Of a stretch of 64,000 bases of DNA, positions 53,944-62,911 are shown in pieces. The DNA lies in NCBI RefSeq assembly GCF_007989805.1, contig NZ_BJUB01000003.1, forward strand, positions 1 to 64,000, given 5' to 3'. The notes beneath the pieces are model-generated. The model saw nothing but the letters and a program-made list of their open reading frames with translations, searched no databases and was not told the origin of the DNA. The first letter of the stretch is position 1. Each line of letters starts with the position of its first letter. Position numbers and translations under genes: made by a program. Source of the stretch: Cellulomonas xylanilytica (GTDB lineage Bacteria > Actinomycetota > Actinomycetes > Actinomycetales > Cellulomonadaceae).

Positions 53944-53973
53944 GGGTGAAACCTTCACCCTCTACTTGAGGGT
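53944..53973 (-). promoter_or_regulatory. Two overlapping inverted repeats at the ftsZ start region
   Basis: GGGTGAA-n3-TTCACCC (53944-53960) and ACCCTC-n5-GAGGGT (53957-53973) share four bases, so only one stem can form at a time. The second straddles the predicted transcription start. They could be an operator or a small RNA switch in the 5' leader. Confidence 0.4.
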
Positions 53974-53999
53974 TATAGTTATGTCAGGTGTGCTGTCAG
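53972..53999 (-). promoter_or_regulatory. ftsZ promoter
   Basis: On the minus strand CTGACA (53994-53999) and TATAAC (53972-53977) are 16 bases apart, in an AT-rich island within the 222-base ftsQ-ftsZ gap. It would give ftsZ its own strong transcription inside the dcw cluster. Confidence 0.6.
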
Positions 54000-54083
54000 T
54001 GCGTGACGCTAGGTGTCGTCCGCACCGCGATCAACGACCGCGCCGCGCGTGTCGGGACTTGCCGGCGAAACTCGCCCGCGGGC

Positions 54084-55115
54084 CTACTTCGTGATCGGCA
54101 GCCGAGGGGCGGACACGTCGATGACGGTCGCACCCGCGGCCGCCGGCGACGTGCGCAGGGCCGAGAGCACCGCGATCTTCAGCGGCGTCTCGCTCGCGCT
54201 CCCCCAGTCGACGCGGACCCCGTCGCGCAGGTTCATCGTCACCGTGTCCTGCGTACGGGCCGACACGTCGCCCACCTGCGCGAGCAGGTCGGCGGGCAGC
54301 CGCTGGAGCACGCTCAGCACGGCACGCAGCGTCCGCTTGTCCCCCACCGGCACGTCCACCACCGGCAGCCCCTCGGGAGCCGCGTCCACGCGGCCCACCT
54401 GCACGCCGTCCATGTCGAGGAGCGCGAAGCCGGGCTGGGCCGGCACGGCCCCCGGCGTCGCGGGGTCGACCTGCTCCGGCACCGCGGCCACGGGTTCCCG
54501 GGCGACGAGCACCACGGCGAGACCGTGCGGCCACTCGCGCGTCACCCGCGCCTCCCGGACCCCGGGCACCTCGAGCACCTCGTCGCGCAGCCCCACCGTG
54601 TCCAGCCGCGGCAGGGGTGTCGTCGCGTGCGCACCGACGACGCCGAGCACCTGGTCGACCGCGACCACGGTGCCCGCGCCCTCGACGCGCACCTTCGCCG
54701 GGTCGAGGGCGAGCACCGGGGAGAAGAACAGCAGCCACCCGAGCGCGGCGACCACGACCGTCGAGCCCGCGACCAGCAGCACCTGGCGCCGGGCGAGGTT
54801 GCGGCGCGCGCGCGAACGCTCGGCGAACCGGGCCGCCGAGCTGGTGGACACCACCGGCGCGGCCACCGGACCGGCGTACCGCCGGGCGCCACCGGCGCTG
54901 TACGTCGTGACCGCGCGGCTGAACGGCGCCTGGTCCTCCTCCGGCACGGCGGGGGTCGGAGCAGTCACCGGCTTGCCGCGGGGCGCCGGCGTCGGCTTCG
55001 AGGCCGGGGTCGGCCTGGCGACGGGTGTCGGGGCCGACGCCGGTGCGGTCCGACGCGGGGCGGCGGGGCGGCCGGGCGCCGGGCTGCGTGGACCGGCCGG
55101 GCGCGACGGGCTCAT
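54084..55115 (-). CDS. ftsQ: Cell division protein FtsQ
   Basis: Bitopic divisome protein of 343 residues. A long Pro/Ala-rich cytoplasmic part (1-110) ends in FAERSRARRNLARRQ, followed by a membrane segment (about 111-133) and the POTRA domain starting [18 protein letters not shown], then the FtsQ beta domain (REWPHGLAVVLVAREPVA). ATGA overlap with murC fixes the start. The long cytoplasmic tail is common in actinobacteria. Confidence 0.94.
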   Translation of the reverse strand: MSPSRPAGPRSPAPGRPAAPRRTAPASAPTPVARPTPASKPTPAPRGKPVTAPTPAVPEEDQAPFSRAVTTYSAGGARRYAGPVAAPVVSTSSAARFAERSRARRNLARRQVLLVAGSTVVVAALGWLLFFSPVLALDPAKVRVEGAGTVVAVDQVLGVVGAHATTPLPRLDTVGLRDEVLEVPGVREARVTREWPHGLAVVLVAREPVAAVPEQVDPATPGAVPAQPGFALLDMDGVQVGRVDAAPEGLPVVDVPVGDKRTLRAVLSVLQRLPADLLAQVGDVSARTQDTVTMNLRDGVRVDWGSASETPLKIAVLSALRTSPAAAGATVIDVSAPRLPITK

Positions 55116-56533
55116 GCGCTGCGTCCTGCCTCGCCGGCGAGCGCGTCGAGCACCACGGACGCCAGCAGCGTCACGTCGCCGGCCCCCACCGTGAGCACCA
55201 GGTCACCGGGGCGTGCCGCCGCCGCGACCGCGCGGGCCGCCTCGAACCGGTCGGGCACGAACGACGCCTTGCCGGGCGTCGGGACGTTGTCCACGATCAG
55301 CGCCCCCGTCACGGACGGGTCGGGGTCCTCCCGGGCCCCGTACACGTCCGTGACGACCACCACGTCCGCCAGGTCGAACGCGGCTCCGAACTCGACGGCG
55401 AACGTGCGGGTGCGCGAGTACAGGTGCGGCTGGAACAGCGCGACGACGCGGCCGTCACCGACCACCGAGCGCGCGCCGCGCAGCAGCGCCGCGACCTCGG
55501 TCGGGTGGTGCGAGTAGTCGTCGACCACGCGGACGCCGTTGACCGTCCCGCGGTCCTCGAAGCGCCGCCCGGTGCCGCGGAACGCCGCGAGACCGTCGGC
55601 GGCGTCGGGCACCCCCAGGCGCCGGGCCGTGGCCCACGCCGCCGCCGCGTTCAGGGCGTTGTGCGCGCCCGGGAACGCGAGCCGCACAGTGGTGGTCACG
55701 TCGCCCGCGGCGAGGTCGAACGCCCATCGCCCGGCGTCGGCACGCAGCTCGCCCACGACCACGTCGGCGGCCGGCGCCGTGCCGTAGGTGACGACCGAGA
55801 CGTCCCGGGCAGCGAGCGACTCGCGGACGCGCTCGACCAGCCGCACCGCGCCGGCGTCGTCGGCACAGGCGACGAGCGTGCCACCCGGCCGGATGCGCTC
55901 GGCGAACCGCACGAACACCTCCTCGAACGCCTCGGCCGAGCCGTAGTGGTCGAGGTGGTCCGGTTCGACGTTGGTGACGACGGCCACGAGCGGCGCGTAC
56001 GCGAGGAACGAGCCGTCGGACTCGTCCGCCTCCGCCACGAAGGCCGGGCCGGCGCCGTCGCGCCCCCCGCCGAGCGGTCCGTCGGCGGAGAACACCGTGC
56101 CGCCGATCGCGAATGAGGGGTCGGCTCCCGCGTGCAGCAGAGCCGTCGCGATCATGGCGGACGTCGTGGTCTTGCCGTGCGCGCCGGCCACCGCGACCGC
56201 GTCCCGGTCCACCATGAGCGAGGCCAGCGCCTCGGAGCGGTGCAGCACCCGCAGGCCCCGCTCGCGGGCCCGGGCCAGCTCGGGGTTGGACTCCCGGACG
56301 GCCGACGAGATCACGACGGTGTCGACCTCGTCGACGAGCGACGCCTCGTGGCCCACGTGCACGTCGACGCCCGCCGCGCGCAGTGCCGGCAGCGCGGGGC
56401 CGTCGGCGGCGTCGGACCCGCTGACGGCCACGCCCCGGGCGGCGAGCAGCGCGGCGATCGCCGACATGCCGGCACCCCCGACGCCGACCAGGTGCACGCG
56501 GCCGAGGTCCGCGGGCCGCAGCCCGCCCGTCAC
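55112..56533 (-). CDS. murC: UDP-N-acetylmuramate--L-alanine ligase
   Basis: Adds L-Ala to UDP-MurNAc in the cytoplasm. The Mur ligase N domain begins VHLVGVGGAGMSAIA, the ATP loop is AGAHGKTTTSAMI near residue 113, and VEPDHLDHYGS and DDYSHHPTEV are family blocks. 473 residues, GTG start overlapping the murG stop (GTGA). Followed by ftsQ without ddl, as in many actinobacteria. Confidence 0.97.
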   Translation of the reverse strand: MTGGLRPADLGRVHLVGVGGAGMSAIAALLAARGVAVSGSDAADGPALPALRAAGVDVHVGHEASLVDEVDTVVISSAVRESNPELARARERGLRVLHRSEALASLMVDRDAVAVAGAHGKTTTSAMIATALLHAGADPSFAIGGTVFSADGPLGGGRDGAGPAFVAEADESDGSFLAYAPLVAVVTNVEPDHLDHYGSAEAFEEVFVRFAERIRPGGTLVACADDAGAVRLVERVRESLAARDVSVVTYGTAPAADVVVGELRADAGRWAFDLAAGDVTTTVRLAFPGAHNALNAAAAWATARRLGVPDAADGLAAFRGTGRRFEDRGTVNGVRVVDDYSHHPTEVAALLRGARSVVGDGRVVALFQPHLYSRTRTFAVEFGAAFDLADVVVVTDVYGAREDPDPSVTGALIVDNVPTPGKASFVPDRFEAARAVAAAARPGDLVLTVGAGDVTLLASVVLDALAGEAGRSA

Positions 56534-57684
56534 GGCAGCTCCTTCTCGACCAGCCGGGCGACCCGCGCCGCGGCGTCGCGGACGCCGACGCCCGCGGCGG
56601 CGCGGCCCATGCGCTCCCGCGTCTCCGCAGCCGCGTCGCCGACCAGCAGGACGGGCAGGTGCGCACGGATCCAGGCGGGGTCCAGGTCGGCGTCGTCGAC
56701 CAGGAGCCCGCCACCGGCCGCGACGACCGCCGCGGCGTTCAGCCGCTGCTCACCGTTGCCCACGGGCAGCGGGACGTAGACCGCCGGGATGCCGAGCGCC
56801 GCCTGCTCGCACACCGTGCCGGCGCCGGACCGGCCGACGACCACGTCCGCGACCGCCAGCGCGAGCTGCATCTCGGTCAGGTACTCCCGTACGTGGTACC
56901 GCTCCGCACCCGGCACCCCGACCAGCGCGGCGCGGACCGCGTCGGCCTTGCCGGCACCCGTGAGGTGCAGCACCTGGACGCCGGCCGCCAGCAGGTCGGC
57001 AGCGGCCCCGGCGACCGCCGTGTTGACGCTCACCGCACCGAGCGACCCCCCGGACACCAGGAGCGTCGGGAGGGCCGGGTCGAGGCCGAGCTCCGCCGCG
57101 GCGGCGGCACGCGTCCCGGCGCGGTCATCGAGGCGCTGCTCCACCAGCCGCGCGATCGGCGCGCGCAGCGGCAGGCCGGTGACCTGCGCGCCGGGCAGCG
57201 CCGTGCCGGGGAAGGTCACCGCGACCGCACGGGCCCACCGGGCACCCAGCCGGTTGGCCAGCCCCGCGCGGGCGTTCTGCTCGTGGACGACGACCGGGAT
57301 CCCCCGGCGGCGCGCCGCGAGGTAGGCCGGGGTCGCGACGTAGCCGCCGAAGCCGACCACCACCTGCGCGCCCGAGTCGTCGATCGCGGTGCCCGCCGCG
57401 CGGACCGCGTCGCGCAGGCGCGTCGGCAGGCGGAACCAGTCGAGGGTCGGCCTGCGCGGCAGCGGGACGCGCGGGACGACGGCCAGCGGGAGGCCGTGCT
57501 CCGGGACCAGGCGGGACTCCAGGCCCTCGGCGGTGCCGAGGACGGTGAGCCGGATGGTCGGGTGACGCCGGACGAGCTCGTCGGCGACGGCGAGCAGCGG
57601 GTTGACGTGTCCCGCGGTGCCGCCGCCGGCGAGGAGCACGGCGGGTCCCGTGGGCACGGCGGGGACGGGGTGGGGCTCAGCCAC
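56530..57684 (-). CDS. murG: UDP-GlcNAc:lipid I N-acetylglucosaminyltransferase
   Basis: Membrane-associated GT-B enzyme that makes lipid II. 384 residues. The N-terminal GGGTAGHVNPLLAVA loop, VVGFGGYVATPAYLAA, HEQNARAGLANR and the donor-site VGRSGAGTVCEQAALGIPAVYVPLP are intact. The GTG start overlaps ftsW by 8 bases. Confidence 0.97.
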   Translation of the reverse strand: MAEPHPVPAVPTGPAVLLAGGGTAGHVNPLLAVADELVRRHPTIRLTVLGTAEGLESRLVPEHGLPLAVVPRVPLPRRPTLDWFRLPTRLRDAVRAAGTAIDDSGAQVVVGFGGYVATPAYLAARRRGIPVVVHEQNARAGLANRLGARWARAVAVTFPGTALPGAQVTGLPLRAPIARLVEQRLDDRAGTRAAAAAELGLDPALPTLLVSGGSLGAVSVNTAVAGAAADLLAAGVQVLHLTGAGKADAVRAALVGVPGAERYHVREYLTEMQLALAVADVVVGRSGAGTVCEQAALGIPAVYVPLPVGNGEQRLNAAAVVAAGGGLLVDDADLDPAWIRAHLPVLLVGDAAAETRERMGRAAAGVGVRDAAARVARLVEKELP

Positions 57685-58924
57685 GGGACCGCCCGATCAC
57701 GGCCAGCGACCGACGGACCACCCCGGGCCGGGCCGCTAGGGCCTCCGCCGCACCGGGCTCCGAGCGCGCGAACGAGATGAGCACGCCCAGGGCGGCCATC
57801 GTCATGATCAACGCCGAGCCGCCCGCCGAGACGAGCGGGAGCGGGACACCGATCACCGGTGCCAGGCCGATGACGACCGCGACGTTCACCAGCGCCTGGC
57901 CGATGATCCAGCACAGGATCGCGCCCGTCGTGATCTGGACGAACGGGTCGGGGTGCCGGCGGATCACCCGGATCATGGCGAACGCGAGCAGGCCGAACAG
58001 CCCGAGGACGAGGAGGGTGCCGATGAGACCGAGCTCCTCACCGAGGATCGCGAAGATGAAGTCGTTGTGCGCGGCCGGCAGGTAGGACCACTTCTCGCGG
58101 CTCTCCCCCAGACCGAGCCCGCCCCAGCCACCGCTGGCCAGTCCCCAGCCGCCGTGCAGCGTCTGGTAGCACGACGACGCGGCGTCGCACTCGTCCGAGA
58201 GCCAGGACAGGATGCGCGCCGTGCGGTTCTTGCTGCTGACCGTCAGCAGGAACGTCAGCCCGCCCGCGAGCAGCGCGGCGAGGCCGAACATCCGCATCGG
58301 CACGCCGGCGACGAACAGCGCGCCCGCCACCAGCATGATGAGCACGAGCGCGGTGCCCAGGTCGTGCCCGGCGAGCACGACGAGGATCGCCAGACCGGCG
58401 ACCGGGACTGCCGGGATGAGGGCGTGCTTCCACTCGCGCAGCAGCGACAGCTTGCGGGTCAGGACCGCCCCGAGCCAGATGGCGAGCGCGAGCTTGATCG
58501 TCTCGGACGGCTGCGCGGAGAAGCCCGGCAGGCACACCCAGTTGCGGTTGCCGCCCGTGCCGCAGCCGAGACCGGGGACGAACACGAGCAGCTGGAAGAC
58601 GATGGCGAGGCCGAGCGCGGGCCACGCGACGGCCTGGAAGAACTTCACCGGCGCCCGCGACAGCCCGAACAGCAGGGGCAGGCCGATGAGCGCGTACTTC
58701 GCCTGGTCGAGGAACACGGCGTAGGGCGAGTCCCCGTCGTCCAGCGACTCCACGCTCGAGCTGGACAGCACCATGACGAGACCGATGACGAGCAGGAGCG
58801 CCGTCGCACCGATGAGCACGTAGTAGCTGGTGACCGCGCTGTTCCACTGCCCGAGCAGCGAGCTGGTCGGGGGTGCGGGCTCCGCCGGTCGGCGCGCGTC
58901 GGGGCGCGGGGTGGTCGTCGTCAT
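57677..58924 (-). CDS. ftsW: Lipid II polymerase FtsW (SEDS family)
   Basis: Polytopic peptidoglycan glycosyltransferase of the divisome, 415 residues with about ten membrane helices. SEDS features include FSAQPSETIKLALAIWLG, AGHDLGTALVLIMLV with the key Asp region, and WSYLPAAHNDFIFAILGEELG. Extra cysteines in the extracellular loops (DECDAASSCY) could pair. ATG at 58924, 19 bases after the murD stop. Confidence 0.96.
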   Translation of the reverse strand: MTTTTPRPDARRPAEPAPPTSSLLGQWNSAVTSYYVLIGATALLLVIGLVMVLSSSSVESLDDGDSPYAVFLDQAKYALIGLPLLFGLSRAPVKFFQAVAWPALGLAIVFQLLVFVPGLGCGTGGNRNWVCLPGFSAQPSETIKLALAIWLGAVLTRKLSLLREWKHALIPAVPVAGLAILVVLAGHDLGTALVLIMLVAGALFVAGVPMRMFGLAALLAGGLTFLLTVSSKNRTARILSWLSDECDAASSCYQTLHGGWGLASGGWGGLGLGESREKWSYLPAAHNDFIFAILGEELGLIGTLLVLGLFGLLAFAMIRVIRRHPDPFVQITTGAILCWIIGQALVNVAVVIGLAPVIGVPLPLVSAGGSALIMTMAALGVLISFARSEPGAAEALAARPGVVRRSLAVIGRSRG

Positions 58925-58943
58925 CGCTCCCCCTCCCGGCGGG

Positions 58944-60380
58944 TCACTCGTCCCCGCCGAGCGCACGCACGGCAGCGGCGAACGCCTCGCCGCGGGCGGC
59001 GTACGACGTGAACTGGTCCATCGACGCGCACGCGGGGGCGAGCAGCACGGTGACCGGCGCGGGCGCGCCCGGCTCGGCGGCGAGCCGCCTGGCCTGGTCC
59101 ACGGCACGGGTCATCACCGAGCCAGTCTCACCGGCCTCGACCTCGACCACGGGGACCTCGGGTGCGTGTCGGGCGAGAGCGTCGCGCAACGGCGCCCGGT
59201 CGGCACCGATCAGCACCACGGCCCGCAGGCGGTCGCGCCGCGCGGCCACGAGCTCGTCGAAGTGCGCGCCCTTGGCCAGGCCGCCCGCCACCCACACGAC
59301 GCTGCCGGACGGGAAGGCCCCGAGCGCCGCCGCCGCCGCGTGGGCGTTCGTGGCCTTCGAGTCGTCGACGTAGGCCACACCGTCCACCACGGCGACGGCG
59401 GCGAGCCGGTGCTCCCCCGGTCCGTAGGCGCGCAGGCCCTCGCGCACCGCGGCCGGCGTGACGCCGTGCGCGAGCGCGAGCGCCGCCGCGGCCAGCGCGT
59501 TCGCCACGACGTGCGGCGGCACGGTCCCGTCCGGCCCGGCCAGCTGCGCCAGGTCGTCGAGCGTGCCGAGCTCGGCCGCGTGCGTGTGCCGCAGCCGCGT
59601 GAACCCGCGGTCGACGAGCACGTCCTCGACCAGGCCGACCTGCCCGACCAGCGGCGTGCCCGTGGTGAACCCGACGGCGACGCAGCCGTCGACGACGTCC
59701 GCCTCCCGGACCAGGTCCTCGGTCGCGCGGTCGGCGAGGTTGTACACGCAGGCGACCTGGGCGCGCTCGAAGATGCGCCCCTTGTCGGCCGCGTAGGCGT
59801 CGAGGGAGCCGTGCCAGTCCAGGTGGTCGGCGGCCACGTTGAGCACCGCGGCCGCCTCCGCCGACATCGAGGACGTGTGGTGCAGCTGGAAGCTCGACAG
59901 CTCGACCGCCAGGACGTCGAGGGTCGGGTCGGTCGCGGCGAGCACCACCGGGGTGCCGACGTTCCCGACCGCTGCGGCGTTCTGTCCCGCCGCACGCAGG
60001 ATCGACTCCAGCATGCCCACGGTGGTCGTCTTGCCGTTGGTCCCCGTGACCGCGAGCCACGGCGCCGGTCCGCCGCCGGCCGCACGGTCGACCCGGACGT
60101 GCCAGGCGAGCTCGACCTCGCTCCAGACCGGCACGTCGTGCTCGCGGGCCGCCACGAGCAGCGGGTGGTGCGGCGCCAGCCCCGGGGACGCGACGACCAG
60201 GTCCGCCCGGTCCAGCACCGAGCCCGCGAGCAGCTCCGCGGTCCCGATGACCTCGTCGGCGTGGTCGTCGACGGGGACCACGCGCGCCCCGCGGGACGCC
60301 AGCACCTCGGCCGCGGCGCGACCGGAGATCCCGAGCCCGGCGACGACCACCAGGGCGCCCTCCAGCACGAGCGACGCCAC
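58944..60380 (-). CDS. murD: UDP-N-acetylmuramoylalanine--D-glutamate ligase
   Basis: Adds D-Glu to the stem peptide. 478 residues with VVVAGLGISGRAAAEVL at the N-terminus, the ATP loop AVTGTNGKTTTVGML near residue 110, NVAADHLDWHGSL and DDSKATNAHAA. The GTG follows the mraY TAG directly. Position between mraY and ftsW is the standard order. Confidence 0.97.
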   Translation of the reverse strand: MASLVLEGALVVVAGLGISGRAAAEVLASRGARVVPVDDHADEVIGTAELLAGSVLDRADLVVASPGLAPHHPLLVAAREHDVPVWSEVELAWHVRVDRAAGGGPAPWLAVTGTNGKTTTVGMLESILRAAGQNAAAVGNVGTPVVLAATDPTLDVLAVELSSFQLHHTSSMSAEAAAVLNVAADHLDWHGSLDAYAADKGRIFERAQVACVYNLADRATEDLVREADVVDGCVAVGFTTGTPLVGQVGLVEDVLVDRGFTRLRHTHAAELGTLDDLAQLAGPDGTVPPHVVANALAAAALALAHGVTPAAVREGLRAYGPGEHRLAAVAVVDGVAYVDDSKATNAHAAAAALGAFPSGSVVWVAGGLAKGAHFDELVAARRDRLRAVVLIGADRAPLRDALARHAPEVPVVEVEAGETGSVMTRAVDQARRLAAEPGAPAPVTVLLAPACASMDQFTSYAARGEAFAAAVRALGGDE

Positions 60381-61463
60381 CTACCCGGCCACCCACTCGG
60401 CGTAGAAGATCCCGACGCCGAGGGCGACGAAGAGCCCGGCGATGATCCAGAACCTGATGACGATCGTCACCTCGCCCCACCCCGACAGCTCGAAGTGGTG
60501 GTGCAGCGGCGCCATCTTGAAGACCCGTCTCCCGGTCATCTTGAAGAAGCCGATCTGGATGACGTCGGAGAGCACGACGAGCACGAACAGGCCGCCGATG
60601 ATCGCGGCGAGGATCTCGGTCCGGGACAGGATCGACAGGCCGGCGAGGGCTCCGCCCAGCGCGAGCGAGCCGGTGTCCCCCATGAAGATCTTGGCGGGGC
60701 TGGCGTTCCACCACAGGAACCCGAAGCACGCGCCGGTGATGGCGGCCGCGACGACCGCGAGGTCGAGCGGGTCCCGCGCCTCGTAGCACCGCGGTCCGGC
60801 GCTGGCCAGGAACTGGCAGCTCTGGTTGAACTGCCAGACGCCCACGATGACGTAGGCACCGAAGACGATGAGCGAGACGCCGGTGGCCAGCCCGTCGAGG
60901 CCGTCGGTGAGGTTCACCGCGTTGGACCAGGCGGTGATGAGGAAGTTGGCCCAGATGACGAACAGGATGGTGCCGACGGTCACGCCCCAGAACGCGAGGT
61001 CCAGGTTGGTGTCGCGGATGAACGAGATCCGCGTCGACGCCGGCGTGCGGAACTTGTCGTTGGGGAACTGCAGCGCCGCCACCGCGAACGTGATGCCCAC
61101 GATGCCCTGGCCGATGATCTTCCAGCGCGCGTTGAGGCCCAGGCTGCGCTGCCGCGAGATCTTGATGAAGTCGTCGAGGAACCCGACGACGCCCAGGCCG
61201 GTCATGAGGAACAGGACGAGGACCGCGGACGCGCTGGGCGGCGTCCCGGTCGCGATCAGGCCACCGACCCAGCCCGCGAGCGTCGCGCCGATGATGACGA
61301 CGCCACCCATGGTCGGCGTCCCGCGCTTGGTGAAGTGCGCGGTCGGACCGTCCTGGCGGATGAACTGGCCGTACTGCTTGTGGACCAGGAACCGGATGAA
61401 CAGGGGCGTGCCCAGCAGCGCGATGAGCATCGCGAGGCCGCCGGAGATCAGGACCGCCCTCAT
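60381..61463 (-). CDS. mraY: Phospho-N-acetylmuramoyl-pentapeptide transferase
   Basis: Integral membrane enzyme that makes lipid I from UDP-MurNAc-pentapeptide and undecaprenyl phosphate. 360 residues with about ten helices. [16 protein letters not shown] carries the Asp-Asp pair, [12 protein letters not shown] the third catalytic Asp, and [13 protein letters not shown] the His-rich loop. ATG at 61463 overlaps the murF stop (ATGA). Confidence 0.97.
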   Translation of the reverse strand: MRAVLISGGLAMLIALLGTPLFIRFLVHKQYGQFIRQDGPTAHFTKRGTPTMGGVVIIGATLAGWVGGLIATGTPPSASAVLVLFLMTGLGVVGFLDDFIKISRQRSLGLNARWKIIGQGIVGITFAVAALQFPNDKFRTPASTRISFIRDTNLDLAFWGVTVGTILFVIWANFLITAWSNAVNLTDGLDGLATGVSLIVFGAYVIVGVWQFNQSCQFLASAGPRCYEARDPLDLAVVAAAITGACFGFLWWNASPAKIFMGDTGSLALGGALAGLSILSRTEILAAIIGGLFVLVVLSDVIQIGFFKMTGRRVFKMAPLHHHFELSGWGEVTIVIRFWIIAGLFVALGVGIFYAEWVAG

Positions 61464-62911
61464 CGGGCGCCCCCCTCGACCAGGGCGTCGCCGAGCCTCC
61501 AGAGCCCGGCGCCGTACGACGACTTCACCAGGACCACGTCACCGGGGCGCAGCTCGCTCTCGAGGAACGCCGTCGCCGCGGCCAGGTCGTCGGCGAGCAC
61601 GACCTCGTCGCCCCAGGACCCCTCGTGGTTGGCGCCGTCGCGGATCGCCCGCGCACCCTCGCCGACCACGATCGTCAGCCCGATGTTCAGCCGGACGCAG
61701 AGCCGGCCGATGGCGTCGTGCGCCTCCCGCGCGCCGGGCCCCAGCTCGAGCATCTCCCCGAGCACCGCGATCGAGCGCCGGTCCCGCCCGGCCAGGACGG
61801 CCAGCGCCTTGAGCGCGGCGCGCATCGAGTCCGGGTTGGCGTTGTAGGAGTCGTCGACGACGGTGACGCCGTCGGGCCGGTCGACCACGTGCATGCGGTG
61901 CGGGCTCAGGGCGTCGGCGGCGCTGAGCCCCGCGGCGACCTCGTCCAGGTCGAGCCCGACGGCGAGCGCGGCGGCCGCGGCGCCGAGGGCGTTGTGCACG
62001 TGGTGCTCGCCGACGAGGCGCAGCGACACCTCGGCGGTGCGCTCGACCTCACCCCGGCGCACGAGGGTGAACGTCGCCCGACCCGTGCGGTCGAGGCGGA
62101 CGTCGCGCACCCCGACCGTCGCGTCGGGCGCCGCACCGAACGTCACGACGTCCCCCGGGGCCAGCGCGGCCATCGCGGACACGCGCGGGTCGTCGGCGTT
62201 CAGGACGGCGACGCCGTCGGCCACCAGTCCCTGCACGATCTCCGCCTTCGCGACGGCCACGGCCTCGATGCCGCCGAAGCCGCCGAGGTGCGCGTGCCCG
62301 ACGATCAGGACCACCGCGACGTCCGGCGGCGCGATGTCGGTCAGGTAGGTGAGGTGGCCCGGGCCGCTGGCGCCCATCTCGAGCACCAGGAAACGCGTCG
62401 ACTCGTCGGCACGCAGCACGGTGAGCGGCAGGCCGATCTCGTTGTTGAACGAGCGCACCGGCGCGATCGTGGGCCCGACGCTGCCGCAGAGCTGGGCCAG
62501 CAGGTCCTTGGTCGTCGTCTTGCCCACCGACCCGGTGATCCCCACGACGCGCAGGTCACTGCCGCCCGGCTCGAGCGCCGCCTCACGCAGCCGCTCCAGC
62601 ACGACGCGCGCGAGGTCGCCGAGAGCCTTCTCGACGTCGTCGACCACGACGCTGGGCAGCACGGCCCCGCCGGCCCCGACGACGTCGCGCGCGGCCAGGA
62701 CGAGCGCGGCCCCGGCGGCGACCGCCACGGCGGCGTAGTCGTGCCCGTCGACGTGCTCACCGGGCAGGGCGACGAACAGGCCCCCGGAGACGTCGTCGCG
62801 CGAGTCGACCACGACCGGTCCGCTGACGACGAGGGCCGGCTCGGTGGCCGCAGCGCCGCGCAGCACACCACCGGTCGCGGCCGCGATCTCGGCCGCCGTG
62901 AGGGCGATCAC
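61460..62911 (-). CDS. murF: UDP-N-acetylmuramoyl-tripeptide--D-alanyl-D-alanine ligase
   Basis: Completes the UDP-MurNAc pentapeptide. 483 residues. ATP loop [15 protein letters not shown] near residue 125, [27 protein letters not shown], and [17 protein letters not shown] are diagnostic. GTG start overlapping the murE stop (GTGA). Confidence 0.97.
   Translation of the reverse strand: MIALTAAEIAAATGGVLRGAAATEPALVVSGPVVVDSRDDVSGGLFVALPGEHVDGHDYAAVAVAAGAALVLAARDVVGAGGAVLPSVVVDDVEKALGDLARVVLERLREAALEPGGSDLRVVGITGSVGKTTTKDLLAQLCGSVGPTIAPVRSFNNEIGLPLTVLRADESTRFLVLEMGASGPGHLTYLTDIAPPDVAVVLIVGHAHLGGFGGIEAVAVAKAEIVQGLVADGVAVLNADDPRVSAMAALAPGDVVTFGAAPDATVGVRDVRLDRTGRATFTLVRRGEVERTAEVSLRLVGEHHVHNALGAAAAALAVGLDLDEVAAGLSAADALSPHRMHVVDRPDGVTVVDDSYNANPDSMRAALKALAVLAGRDRRSIAVLGEMLELGPGAREAHDAIGRLCVRLNIGLTIVVGEGARAIRDGANHEGSWGDEVVLADDLAAATAFLESELRPGDVVLVKSSYGAGLWRLGDALVEGGAR

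Noticed and set aside
58830..61847. Open plus-strand frame of about 1000 codons
   Set aside because: Runs antisense through ftsW, murD and mraY, all of which have clear active-site motifs.
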